A DNA stretch of 64,000 nucleotides, from NCBI GenBank assembly GCA_965237985.1, contig OZ250161.1, forward strand, positions 992,001-1,056,000, given 5' to 3'. The notes beneath the pieces were generated by a model that saw only the letters and a program-made list of their open reading frames with translations, made no database searches and had not been told where the DNA came from. Both the position numbers and the translations under genes were made by a program. This document shows positions 35,264-43,864 of this stretch, piece by piece; position 1 is the stretch's first letter; each line of letters starts with the position of its first letter. This DNA comes from G965212025 sp965237985. Its GTDB lineage: Bacteria > Pseudomonadota > Gammaproteobacteria > Poriferisulfidales > Oxydemutatoraceae.

Positions 35264-35566
35264 CTGGTCGTTCTGGTTCCCTGAGCAAATGGGAGGCACG
35301 TACCTTATTCGGACCATCGACCAATGGTGAGTTCCGAGCAATCGCAGGATGGTGTTTCTGTATCTGAGTTGTGGGGGATCCGCACCGACAAGCTGTCAGC
35401 ACTGAAGATCTGGTCGTTCTGGTTCCCTGAGCGAATGGGAGGCACGTACCTTATTCGGACCATCGACCAGTAGTGAGTTCCGAGCAATCGCAGGATGGTG
35501 TTTCTGTATCTGAGTTGCGGGAGCTCCGCACTGACAAGCTGTCAGCACTGAAGCTCTGGTCGTTCT
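35264..35566 (+). repeat. 146-bp tandem repeat, two copies plus start of a third
   Basis: Copies at 35264-35409 and 35410-35555 differ at few positions, and a third begins at 35556 for 11 bp (CTGGTCGTTCT). The length is not a multiple of three, so it is not a coding repeat, although one frame inside each copy is open (TDKLSALKIWSFWFPERMGG). Its origin is unknown. Confidence 0.85.
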
Positions 35567-35834
35567 CTACGGCTTTTTTTCAACCATCAGGCCGAATCAC
35601 ATCCACTGTGACGCAGCTCGTGACTGCATGCCAGGCGGTTCAGAACTCTTCCCCATCTGGTGTGGCTTGTGAGGGAAATAACCGGCTTTGTGACTGGCTC
35701 CCCGCGCAATTGCCTGTGGCGGCCAAACCGATTTCCCCCCCGTTGCCCCTCGATTGGGAGTGTTTTGAGACATCCGGGCACGCCATCTGGAGGCTCGCAA
35801 ACTCAATTGCTAATAGAACCCCCAAGCGGGGGTC

Positions 35835-36852
35835 AGTCGCACCCCACCCGCAGGGGCAGACCCAGTGGCAACATCCAGCACAGGTCGGTTGTCAAGTCGG
35901 CACCCCCGCCCCCGCCCGCGCGGGGGAAGACCTTTTGTACCCTAGCTCAACCAGAATGACCAGAAACCCGCCCCCGCCCGCGCGGGGGAAGATACCGCGA
36001 TCCCTTGGGACTGCCGTGGGAACAAAACCCGCCCCCGCCCGCGCGGGGGAAGATACCGCGATCCCTTGGGACTGCCGTGGGAACAAAACCCGCCCCCGCC
36101 CGCGCGGGGGAAGACCCTTCCCCATTGCGGTCGCCAGGGCATTAAAAAGCCCGCCCCCGCCCGCGCGGGGGAAGACCGAACCTCGACGGTCAGGGGGTTT
36201 TTGTTTCTAGGCCCGCCCCCGCCCGCGCGGGGGAAGACCCCTGCTGTGGAAAAAGAGACTGAGCTGACAAAACCCGCCCCCGCCCGCGCGGGGGAAGACC
36301 CCCCTTGTGGTAAGAAAACCACCGTGAATGATACCCGCCCCCGCCCGCGCGGGGGAAGACCGCAGCTCTAGGCGCGGAAGATCAGACGGGTTTGCCCGCC
36401 CCCGCCCGCGCGGGGGAAGACCGCTCAATGCCTGTAGCCCGATGCAGTGCTTCAACCCGCCCCCGCCCGCGCGGGGGAAGACCGCCCAGCCTTAGTGAAA
36501 TACTTAGACTCAATCACCCGCCCCCGCCCGCGCGGGGGAAGACCTTTCGTTCGGGTTCCAAGTCGTTGTTTTGTGGCGCCCGCCCCCGCCCGCGCGGGGG
36601 AAGACCCCTTCCCTGGGCAAGATAATCCGCAAGGACTACACCCGCCCCCGCCCGCGCGGGGGAAGACCCTTCCCTGGGCAAGATAATCCGCAAAGATTAC
36701 ACCCGCCCCCGCCCGCGCGGGGGAAGACCCCACCTTTCGAGTAGAGAAATTCGCGTAATAAACCCGCCCCCGCCCGCGCGGGGGGAGACCGATATTGGAA
36801 ACGGAACTGCTCGGCTAAGAAAAGTCGGTACCCCACCCGCGGGGGCAGACCC
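35835..36852. CRISPR. CRISPR array, type I-E-like, 15 repeats, no cas genes in window
   Basis: Fifteen 28-bp repeats of the form CCCGCCCCCGCCCGCGCGGG + GGAAGACC start at 35905, 35967, 36028, 36089, 36150, 36212, 36273, 36334, 36395, 36456, 36517, 36579, 36641, 36702 and 36763. The 61-62 bp period leaves 33-34 bp spacers. Period and palindrome resemble type I-E repeats. Repeat-end orientation suggests transcription on the minus strand (weak inference). The repeats at 35967 and 36028 end in GATA instead of GACC. Degenerate repeats containing ACCCCACCCGC flank both ends (35835-35862 and 36825-36852). The spacers after 35967 and 36028 are identical, and those after 36579 and 36641 are nearly so. 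No cas gene is within the window, so it may be an orphan or relic array. Confidence 0.95.
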
Positions 36853-36857
36853 GAAGA

Positions 36858-37510
36858 CTACATTGCCCGGAGCTTGGAAAAACCGACCGGAGATTGTCTC
36901 TCTGGGTGCTGTCTTAATTTACGGGATTCATTTTTCACGGCAAGTTTACGCTCTTTCGCAGTTTTTTGCCGGTCTGCTCCTTTCAACCGTGGTCTGCTGC
37001 TATAGTCAATCGGGTCGTCAACACTTTTAAACAAGGGGTCTTCTACAGGCTCAACTTCATCACCACGACACTCGACATTGCTGGCGGCTTCCAGAAAAAC
37101 ACGATGCAGGGCATCCAGAAAGACCCGCCGGTTTTCAATATTCTCTTCGGCATATTTGAGCGCAGCCCCTATTGCTGCTGGAATGTCTCCGGGTGGCTGA
37201 CCTTCTTTCCATATTGCACGACGCGCTGTAGAAGCTTTTTCGTCGCGCTCAAGTTGACCATTGCCATCTTGAGGCGACAAACCATTTGCTGCGTATTTTT
37301 CTTTGTTCGAGGGGTCTAAGCTGGTGCGAATTTCATCCTCTATCATGTTCAAAAGCTCAAACCGGTTTTCCCGGGTTTTTTCGCGATAGCTAGGCGATCT
37401 ACAGCCATCTGACAAGGTGCAACAACTGCGCCAGAGGCCCACGCCTGCTGGAGGAGTACCCGGATTTTATTTGACCAGATGATCGGCTCTGCTTCATCAC
37501 AGACATTGCA
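36858..37510 (-). pseudogene. Unknown gene, frameshifted remnant next to the CRISPR array
   Basis: A coding-like frame (NRFELLNMIEDEIRTSLDPS, then DIPAAIGAALKYAEENIENR, VFLDALHRVFLEAASNVE) runs to a stop at 36858. Upstream, another frame reads CDEAEPIIWSNKIRVLLQQA, then WASGAVVAPCQMAVDRLAIA. The two join if one base is adjusted in the A-run near 37380. The joined product would be about 215 residues, helical and charged, with a CNVC pair at its visible start. I do not recognise the family. It might be a phage or defence gene from its setting, but that is a guess. Confidence 0.4.
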
Positions 37511-37807
37511 CTGTAGCCCAGTCCTAGCTTATTGGCGCGGTTCACTGCTGTCCAAGCATTCATATAACTCACTTATGGTCTTATTTTTTTCATACCGATC
37601 ACTCCTCAAAATTCGTTGAAAACAAGTTTTCCGCCAGCACCTCAGCGAAATCCATGCAGCGATACCCGCTCTCAGCCCGTTATAATCATAATCCCGTGGC
37701 GATGTAAACGACAGCCAACCAGGCAACTGCAGGTAAAAGAGATCCTGCAATATAAGCCATGCGTCACAGTGATGGCTCTGGTTCCGCTCGCTATCCCCTA
37801 TGTCGCG
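37511..37807. other. Non-coding stretch between two remnants
   Basis: Short frames such as YMNAWTAVNRANKLGLG on the minus strand look coding-like and may be further 5' pieces of the unknown remnant, but I cannot join them without several changes. Confidence 0.3.
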
Positions 37808-38401
37808 TCATACAACGACAGCAGCCGGCATTGACGACTCATGACCGGCCTGGGATGATGACCTCAGGCCGCCACCTGACACTCCTTCCGACTCGTAGCT
37901 TGAATCCCTTTTCATCGTTAGGGAATATGCACGCTCGTAAGGAGGGAACGTGCCTTCGTAGCGTTTGCCTGTGATTGTGGGCTCCTTAGACAGCCACTCT
38001 CTCCACTGGCCGGTCAATTTGCGGTCAACGCCGAGGGCATCTGCCACAGCATAGTCAAGGGCTTTACGGACTTGATCGGTTACGCAATCGCGCAACCTGC
38101 CGAGCGGTACATTCTTGATTTCTTCAAACACCCTTACAAGTTTGTCGATGTCGACTTTGTCGGGATCGGGCAGTCGTATGGTCTTCAAGTGCCCTGTTTC
38201 GAAGGCGGGATATGTTAGTGTCTTGCTGCGGCGATTGAGGAACTGTATCACGCCGAACGAAGAATTGAGAAATGCAACATAGGCTTTGGCAATCTGTTTG
38301 TCGAAGACACCAATGGGACGAAACGCACTGCCGAGAGCCCTGCGGTCGCTGTAGACAGCTGTCAAGCGCGAAGAGGTGGTGCTAAACCTTGCTGCGACGG
38401 G
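37808..38401 (-). pseudogene. C-terminal remnant of an N-6 DNA methylase (restriction-modification)
   Basis: The open frame, with no start codon at its natural left edge, reads SRLTAVYSDRRALGSAFRPI, then KAYVAFLNSSFGVIQFLNRR, LTYPAFETGHLKTIRLPDPD, ALDYAVADALGVDRKL and WREWLSKEPTITGKR. This is the specificity/C-terminal part of large type I/IIG-like N-6 adenine methylase proteins (ALGSAF.PI.. AKA..AFLNSS.G......R.. L.YP.F...HL..I.LPDP), by recollection. The catalytic NPPY domain is absent, and a stop at 38402-38404 interrupts the frame upstream. It is a dead fragment beside the CRISPR array. Confidence 0.6.
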
Positions 38402-38762
38402 TCATCCGTCACTGCGCTTGACAAACCGCACTTCTGCCAGGCACGCCGATTTTACACTGCCCGTCAATCAGTCACGAATGGCGTGACGGTTAAAACCCGA
38501 AACTCAGGGACGCTCCCTTGCCTGGTTCAGCTGAGCGGGTCGGGAGCAGAATTACAGATGCTGTCTCGGCATTCCCCGGCAGGAAAAGAATGGCTGGACT
38601 ATGGATTTCCGATTGGAGTGGACTGAATGGGATGGCAGAGCGCCTGCCAGTTGTGACCCCCTTTATACCGGCACGCAAACTGTTGGCAATGTCTGGAATG
38701 CGCATGGTTTCGAAATGGTGCGGATGCCACCTGTTGTCCTCTCGGTTCGGGCGTCGTTCAGC
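38402..38762. other. Degraded stretch upstream of methylase remnant
   Basis: I see no reliable gene. A minus-strand frame (VILLPTRSAEPGKGASLSFG) could be a further damaged piece of the methylase, but the match is too weak to annotate. Confidence 0.3.
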
Positions 38763-39278
38763 TCAGTTATTGCACAGTTGCTTTCTCAAAAGATTGCCAG
38801 CCACGTATGTCCAGGCCGTCAGCATGGTTTTGTGTTCACCGCGCGCCAACACCAGGACTCGCTTGTAGAAACTTGAGCCACCAGGACGAAATCCCTCCAG
38901 GCGGTCAATATCAGGAAGACGAGATGCCGGGCCGGCGAAGCTGAGAAGCTCCCCGGGGACGAGATGCCAGCGATTCGGTTGAGCAACTGTTGGAATCGGA
39001 TTGCTTTGTGAAATGGACTGCTCGTGAAAACGTTCCTGAGTGGCCACGTCCGCCAAAGGGTCGGAAGTTCCATGGGCAAGAACATCCTCGCCTGGTACCC
39101 GCAGGACCGGAATATCGGATGTGAATTCATAAAGGCGGCCGCGAACCTTGACCTCCTGAATTTGCAGTGCACCACGACAGTAACGATTGTAGTTTCGGCA
39201 ACCCCTCATCAGTGTGCCGTAGACAAAAATCCTTAAGTTTTGTATTCCACTCTCCTGCGAAAGTTTATCGCGGTTCAT
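38763..39278 (-). CDS. Gamma-glutamylcyclotransferase-like (AIG2/GGCT) protein
   Basis: GGCT-fold proteins cleave gamma-glutamyl groups as 5-oxoproline, or act on related gamma-glutamyl-amines. The 171-residue protein shows the nucleotide-loop-like start IFVYGTLMRGCRNYNRY, a beta-barrel middle, and DIDRLEGFRPGGSSFYKRVLVLA with the catalytic-type Glu, then AWTYVAGN. An insert between strands (about residues 75-105) is longer than in minimal family members. AAGGAG precedes the ATG. The gene stands alone between decayed DNA and a repeat array, and the substrate is unknown. Confidence 0.8.
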   Translation of the reverse strand: MNRDKLSQESGIQNLRIFVYGTLMRGCRNYNRYCRGALQIQEVKVRGRLYEFTSDIPVLRVPGEDVLAHGTSDPLADVATQERFHEQSISQSNPIPTVAQPNRWHLVPGELLSFAGPASRLPDIDRLEGFRPGGSSFYKRVLVLARGEHKTMLTAWTYVAGNLLRKQLCNN

Positions 39279-39421
39279 GGTCGTTTCAACTCCTTCAGCA
39301 CAGGTGGCACCAGGTGTCTTTGTGCGCCAGCCAAACCCGGAAACCCGCTTTCAACAGGCGGCAAGAAGTTGCCCGGAAGGAGGCCGACATCTGGACTGCA
39401 CTCACCATGTCGCAACTGTGA

Positions 39422-39757
39422 CATGCCCGCGCGCGTTGGCAGCGTACTCAGAAATCCGGGTTTCAGCTTGCTGACCTGGGGCCATGCCCCCGCGCGTTGG
39501 CAGCATACTCAGAAATCCGGGTTTCAGCTTGCTGACCTGGGACCATGCCCCAGCACGTTGGCAACATAACAGTCCCGTTGCGGTTCTTCGCCCACGCAAT
39601 AGCCATGCCCACACGCGTTTTGGCAACATAACAGTCCCGTTGCGGTTCTTCGCCCGCGCAATAGCCATGCCCGCGCACGTTTTGGCAACATAACAGTCCC
39701 GTTGCGGTTCTTCGCCCACGCAATAGTCATGCCCGCGCGCGTTCGTTGGCAGCATAC
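39422..39757. CRISPR. Imperfect CRISPR-like array, 61-bp period, six repeats
   Basis: Repeats of about 26-30 bp of the form CATGCCCGCGCGCGTTGGCA + RCATAC start at 39422, 39483, 39544, 39604, 39666 and 39728 (periods 61, 61, 60, 62, 62). Between them lie two kinds of 33-35 bp units: type 1 twice (39448-39482 and 39509-39543) and type 2 three times (39571, 39633, 39695), with one base change or so among copies. Type 2 matches 26570-26602, inside the RCC1-protein gene, over 33 nt including two bases of the repeat. The repeat differs from that of the main array. Because the units come in identical runs it could instead be an ordinary minisatellite, so the CRISPR label is provisional. Confidence 0.45.
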
Positions 39758-40052
39758 AGGTCATGGCAGGCATCAGGAAAGCCGACTTTGCGCATGAGGA
39801 GAATGGCACTGTGCATGAATGGCAGGGAAAACCGACAAAATTGCCTGCTGAAAGTCGACCGAGCGGATTGCACTACCTGAAAGATGGTCAATCATCGACC
39901 AAGATGATTGCCATCATGCCGAAATACTGAGAAAAGTGTAACCGTGCAATGCTGCCCGGTCTGACAACAAGACTCCCCAGGGTTAAAATCCCTGGTCCTA
40001 TGCCTGCCGGTCAGGGCAGCGTCGGATTCGGCAGATACCAGGAGATTGCACG

Positions 40053-41060
40053 ATGGCAAAGCCCCAAACCATGAAGGCACACATCACCAGAAGCTACGGG
40101 GCTGATGCCCGCTTTGAAATCGCCGAAATTCCCGTTCCAGAGCCTGCCGACGGGCAGATTCTGATCGCGGTGAAGGCGACGAGCCTGAACCCCATTGACA
40201 ACAAGTTACTCCGCCTGGGTCTGGACATCGGTCCCGAATTGCCTGCAGTTCTGCACAGCGATGTCGCTGGTGTCGTGCACCAGATTGGTGCCAAAGTGGT
40301 GGAATTCCGACCCGGCGACGAGGTATACGCCTGCGCCGGCGGCTTCAAGGGGCTTGGCGGCGGTGCATTGGCTGAATACTTGGTCGCTGACGTACGTTTC
40401 GTCGCGCACAAGCCCCGCACACTTGACTTTGCTTCCGCGGCCGCATTGCCTTTGGTTTCCATTACCGCCTGGGAAAGTCTCATTGATCGGGCCAAACTCA
40501 GTCCCGGTCAGCACGTGCTCATCCACGGCGGAACCGGGGGCGTTGGCCACATTGCCATCCAGTTGGCCAAGATCAGGGGGGCACGAGTCGCAACGACGGT
40601 AGCGAACAGAGTCAATGCGAGCATTGCCAGCAGCATGGGAGCCGACGAAATTATTTTCTACCGAGAACAAACCGTGGAGGAATACGTAAAAGAGCTGACC
40701 GACGGTCAAGGATTCGACATCGTATTTGACACGGTCGGCGGAGAGAATCTCGATCGCTCATTTGCAGCCACACGAAACAAAGGGCAGATAGTCAGCATCC
40801 AGGCGCGTACGAGCCACAGCCTTGCTCCCGCCTTTAACCACGGCCTCAGCATCCATCTGGAAAACATGCTGATCCCCCTACTCACAGGCATCGGTCGCGA
40901 AAAACAGAGAGGAATCCTGCGAGAAGTAGCCAAGCTCGTCGACGAGGGCAAACTCAGACCACTCATTCACAGGCAGCGCTTCACTTTTGACGAAGTGAAC
41001 GCAGCCCACGAGCTGTTCGAGGCAAAAGGACATACCGGCAAAATCCTGCTTGGCCCGTGA
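40053..41060 (+). CDS. Zinc-independent quinone oxidoreductase (MDR family)
   Basis: This NADPH-dependent medium-chain reductase of 335 residues belongs to the QOR-like branch. The N-terminal GroES-like domain reads SLNPIDNKLLRLG and LHSDVAGVV. The Rossmann domain has HGGTGGVGHIAIQLAKIRGA and DIVFDTVGGENLDRSF. Zinc-ligand cysteines of alcohol dehydrogenases are absent. The end is FDEVNAAHELFEAKGHTGKILL. Such enzymes reduce quinones or enones. AGGAG lies 9 nt before the ATG. It stands alone after the CRISPR-like array. Confidence 0.88.
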   Translation: MAKPQTMKAHITRSYGADARFEIAEIPVPEPADGQILIAVKATSLNPIDNKLLRLGLDIGPELPAVLHSDVAGVVHQIGAKVVEFRPGDEVYACAGGFKGLGGGALAEYLVADVRFVAHKPRTLDFASAAALPLVSITAWESLIDRAKLSPGQHVLIHGGTGGVGHIAIQLAKIRGARVATTVANRVNASIASSMGADEIIFYREQTVEEYVKELTDGQGFDIVFDTVGGENLDRSFAATRNKGQIVSIQARTSHSLAPAFNHGLSIHLENMLIPLLTGIGREKQRGILREVAKLVDEGKLRPLIHRQRFTFDEVNAAHELFEAKGHTGKILLGP

Positions 41061-41342
41061 CAGCAGCCTGGAGAGGGGTGTCACCCGGAAGCACAAAACC
41101 CTACATAATTTCGTGACCCAAAATGCTGCCAGACCAAACCGCAGTCAGCCACCAAAGATTTTCGCGTGCGATTGACCGCTGACTGACCACCATGCACAAC
41201 TGAACACCAGCACTTGTTTCCAGGTTTCCCAATACTGCATGAGCTTGGCTTGACATTGGATTTTTTCCAGCAGTACGGTCATGGACGGCGATGCTGAATC
41301 GCCAATCGACAGGGAACTGGAAACTACGCAAGGAGGCAAGAC

Positions 41343-42509
41343 ATGGCAAAAACACTGATCTTTTGCTTTGACGGCACAGGCAACGACCCGAAGGACGTGG
41401 GCAACTTTTCACAAGACGAGAGCATTACCAACATTCTCAAGCTGCATATTCTGTTTGGAGGGAACCTCGAAGATGAACCCACCATCAAGAACCCGATGGA
41501 TTCTCAGCAACGGAGCTTTTACTACTCAGGGGTCGGCACGCAAGGAATCTGGCCCCGAAAATGGATCAACAAGGTTTTTGCGCCCGATTTCAAAGGTTGG
41601 TTTGGAAAATTGATCAACCCTGATGTTCGCAGGATTCTAAAAACCGCGATTGAAAACCTGCGCGACCACTACAAGGACGGTGACCATGTTCTTGTTTTCG
41701 GTTTCAGCAGAGGAGCAGCCTTGGCCAGAAGGTTTGCAGTGGTCGCAAGAGAGAAGGCAAAAATAAGCAACTTGAAGATTGACTTTCTCGGTGTTTTTGA
41801 CACGGTCGCTGCAATGGGTGTACCTGACCTAAAGGAAGAAACAAAGCCGGAGAGTGATGTGGTTTTCGAAAACTGTGGAATGAGCAAGGACGTCGAAAAG
41901 GCGGTCCATCTGGTGGCACTTGATGAAAACAGGATTGCTTTTCGGCCGACGCTTTTTGACTTCGAGCCGGACAGAATTACAGAAGTTTGGTTCCCCGGTG
42001 TCCACTCAGACGTGGGCGGGGGCTATTGGTACGATGGGTTGTCCGACTTGGCACTTGACTACATGATCAAAAAAATAAAACAGCATTGCGGAGAATTTGT
42101 CCAGATTCTCGACCCCAACATACCCGGGGCCGTCGACTACTCCAAGTTCTTCGACCAAGAAGATCCAAAAATCACAGAAGACGACATAGTGATACGGCCT
42201 ATCGTCAAAGGAGTTGTCCACGAACACAAACGTATGAGAATACTTGCCCGAAAAACTTTGCGTTCCAGGAGCGTCCGAATCACACATCCCCCCAAGGAGG
42301 AATATCCGATGGAACATCCGATGGTTCATGTTTCCGTTCAGGAACGTTATGAAAGTGTTACAGGATACCGCCCGGTGGCACTGCGGGATGTAAAATATGT
42401 TTTTCTATATGACGACGACAAAACAAGTCCGGTAAATGGGTTCAGGCGCGGGATCTCGGGACTTTCATCTGACAAAAGCCGAGAATCTGGCACGACCAGA
42501 ATTGGCTGA
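41343..42509 (+). CDS. DUF2235 alpha/beta hydrolase (Tle1-like phospholipase domain)
   Basis: This 388-residue protein begins TLIFCFDGTGNDP, has the nucleophile elbow GFSRGAALARRFA and the FDTVAAMG, FPGVHSDVGGGY blocks of DUF2235. That family includes the type VI phospholipase effectors Tle1 and fungal relatives. There is no signal peptide. No VgrG, PAAR or immunity gene lies next to it, so it may be a stand-alone cytosolic lipase or an orphan effector. AGGAGG precedes the ATG at ideal spacing. Ser in GFSRG and Asp in HSDVGG are the likely catalytic residues. Confidence 0.82.
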   Translation: MAKTLIFCFDGTGNDPKDVGNFSQDESITNILKLHILFGGNLEDEPTIKNPMDSQQRSFYYSGVGTQGIWPRKWINKVFAPDFKGWFGKLINPDVRRILKTAIENLRDHYKDGDHVLVFGFSRGAALARRFAVVAREKAKISNLKIDFLGVFDTVAAMGVPDLKEETKPESDVVFENCGMSKDVEKAVHLVALDENRIAFRPTLFDFEPDRITEVWFPGVHSDVGGGYWYDGLSDLALDYMIKKIKQHCGEFVQILDPNIPGAVDYSKFFDQEDPKITEDDIVIRPIVKGVVHEHKRMRILARKTLRSRSVRITHPPKEEYPMEHPMVHVSVQERYESVTGYRPVALRDVKYVFLYDDDKTSPVNGFRRGISGLSSDKSRESGTTRIG

Positions 42510-43068
42510 TTTCAGACAGACAGATCGCCACGACAATCCCATGGCCACGCAGATGGCAGGCCATCGGTGACGGCTGTTTCCTCGTGAACCGACCCTGGTT
42601 CTTTGGCCGGCCTGATCTGTCAACACGGTCAAACCCAGGCAGAGATTGCACCTAAGACCTGTTACAGCTAAAGACCGGGGCATGACGTTGACGGTATTTT
42701 GTTTCAGTTTCAACAAACGGGTTCAAAACGCTCATTGCGGGTAAGCTGACGCACTTCATTCTGGTTTACGCACCCAAACCTACGCCGGCACGATTAGAGT
42801 CGCTTCCGCGCAAACTGCTCGTCACCTCGTGCCTTGAGCCAACCGTCCCCCGGAAATGGGAGAACCCGGTACCCGGGTGCTTACGACGACGCTGAAGGTC
42901 ACATCATCACTCGTCTTTGCCAGCACATCTGCGACCATCCTGGTTGGCAATTCAATCTTTTCTGTCTGCAGGAAATCGACGAGGAAAAACATCACGCCGG
43001 GTCGGCATGTCGTACACACCGGACATTCTCTCATCGAGAAAAGCTTACCGACGGCAAAAGGAAATGGA
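42510..43068. other. Non-coding stretch after DUF2235 gene
   Basis: I see no gene with recognisable features. An open minus-strand frame that reaches into 42822-43220 overlaps the next gene in another frame and is probably chance. Confidence 0.35.
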
Positions 43069-43692
43069 TCAGGCGGTGGCGCGTCGTGCCAAAATTTTGA
43101 GAATGCGCACGACGCGTTTGGCATCCTTTTCGTTGCGGACTTCAATGTAAGTGGCATCTTTTGGCATGACGCCACGAAAACGTTTTTCCAGACGTTCTCG
43201 CGCAGGTGCTGACAGATCACCGAAGTCCGCTAATACCTTGCGACTGATTTTGCCGTGCACTGTCACGCGATGGGGGCCAAAAAAACCAAACTGCCTGTCG
43301 CTTCCGACAACCACCAGTCCACGAAAATAGACTTGGTGAAAAACCTCTGGACAGGTGTGTTTCCGGACGCAAAATTTAGCAATGAATGCAAACCACTGTG
43401 GATTGACTGCGACAACATTCGCTGGCAACAGTTCCCTTAATTCCTGGTAAATCCCTGGCTCGTTCTGTGGCGGCGGAAAAATTTTGACCGGCAATTTTTC
43501 GCCGCGCAATCGCGCGCCACAGATAGTAGTGATCTGGGAGCGGCTGAAACCTTTTTCCAAGTAGTAGGCCACATCGGAACGCGTACATTGTGCTTCGACC
43601 GTCGGCGATAACATGAAAGCCGCGAGGACACCATACAGCGTCCGACGAAAACTGCAATCAGCAAGGGTGGCGGGGCTCTCGAGCATCAGCAT
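43069..43692 (-). CDS. Exported hypothetical protein
   Basis: The frame can start at 43746, 43692 or 43686. I chose 43692 because it places a signal peptide (RRTLYGVLAAFMLSPTVEAQ) near the start. The mature part begins CTRSDVAYYLEKGFSRSQIT with TICG, a short helix-turn motif seen in many small exported proteins (YLxKGFsxxQI). The rest has Cys pairs (FCVRKHTC) and a basic C-terminus (EKRFRGV, AKRVVRILKILARRA). The family is unknown. About 207 residues, periplasmic or secreted. Confidence 0.5.
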   Translation of the reverse strand: MLMLESPATLADCSFRRTLYGVLAAFMLSPTVEAQCTRSDVAYYLEKGFSRSQITTICGARLRGEKLPVKIFPPPQNEPGIYQELRELLPANVVAVNPQWFAFIAKFCVRKHTCPEVFHQVYFRGLVVVGSDRQFGFFGPHRVTVHGKISRKVLADFGDLSAPARERLEKRFRGVMPKDATYIEVRNEKDAKRVVRILKILARRATA

Positions 43693-43864
43693 CCACCAGC
43701 CAGCCTGACAGCTACCCGAGAAAATCTGGCAAACCAAGAGAAACAATCTCTGAAAAAGAAGATGGTGCCCGGGACTCCTTCAGCGAAAACCCAAGAAGCC
43801 GGAACCTGCTGTCAACAGCTTTTCGCCCCCTGCCAATCTGACTTCTTCTCCGACAAGCAAAAAT

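Larger units (their letters stand above)
34878..35834. other. Repeat-bearing non-coding region before the CRISPR array
   Basis: There is no supportable gene. It holds a pair of about 22-bp repeats 62 bp apart (34931 and 34993) and a 146-bp tandem repeat (35264-35566). The AT-content falls toward the array. I cannot identify a classical A/T-rich leader on this side. Confidence 0.5.

Noticed and set aside
35892..36733. Several open frames across the CRISPR array encoding repeated SSPARAGAG-type peptides
   Set aside because: They are translations of the GC-rich CRISPR repeat. Spacers differ and there is no coding signal.
39402..39809. Minus-strand frame with repeated CVGEEPQRDC peptides
   Set aside because: It is a translation of the 61-bp array. 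The peptide resemblance to the RCC1 protein reflects the shared 33-nt sequence rather than a gene.
42822..43220. 132-codon minus-strand open frame
   Set aside because: It overlaps the exported-protein gene in a different frame and shows no family features.
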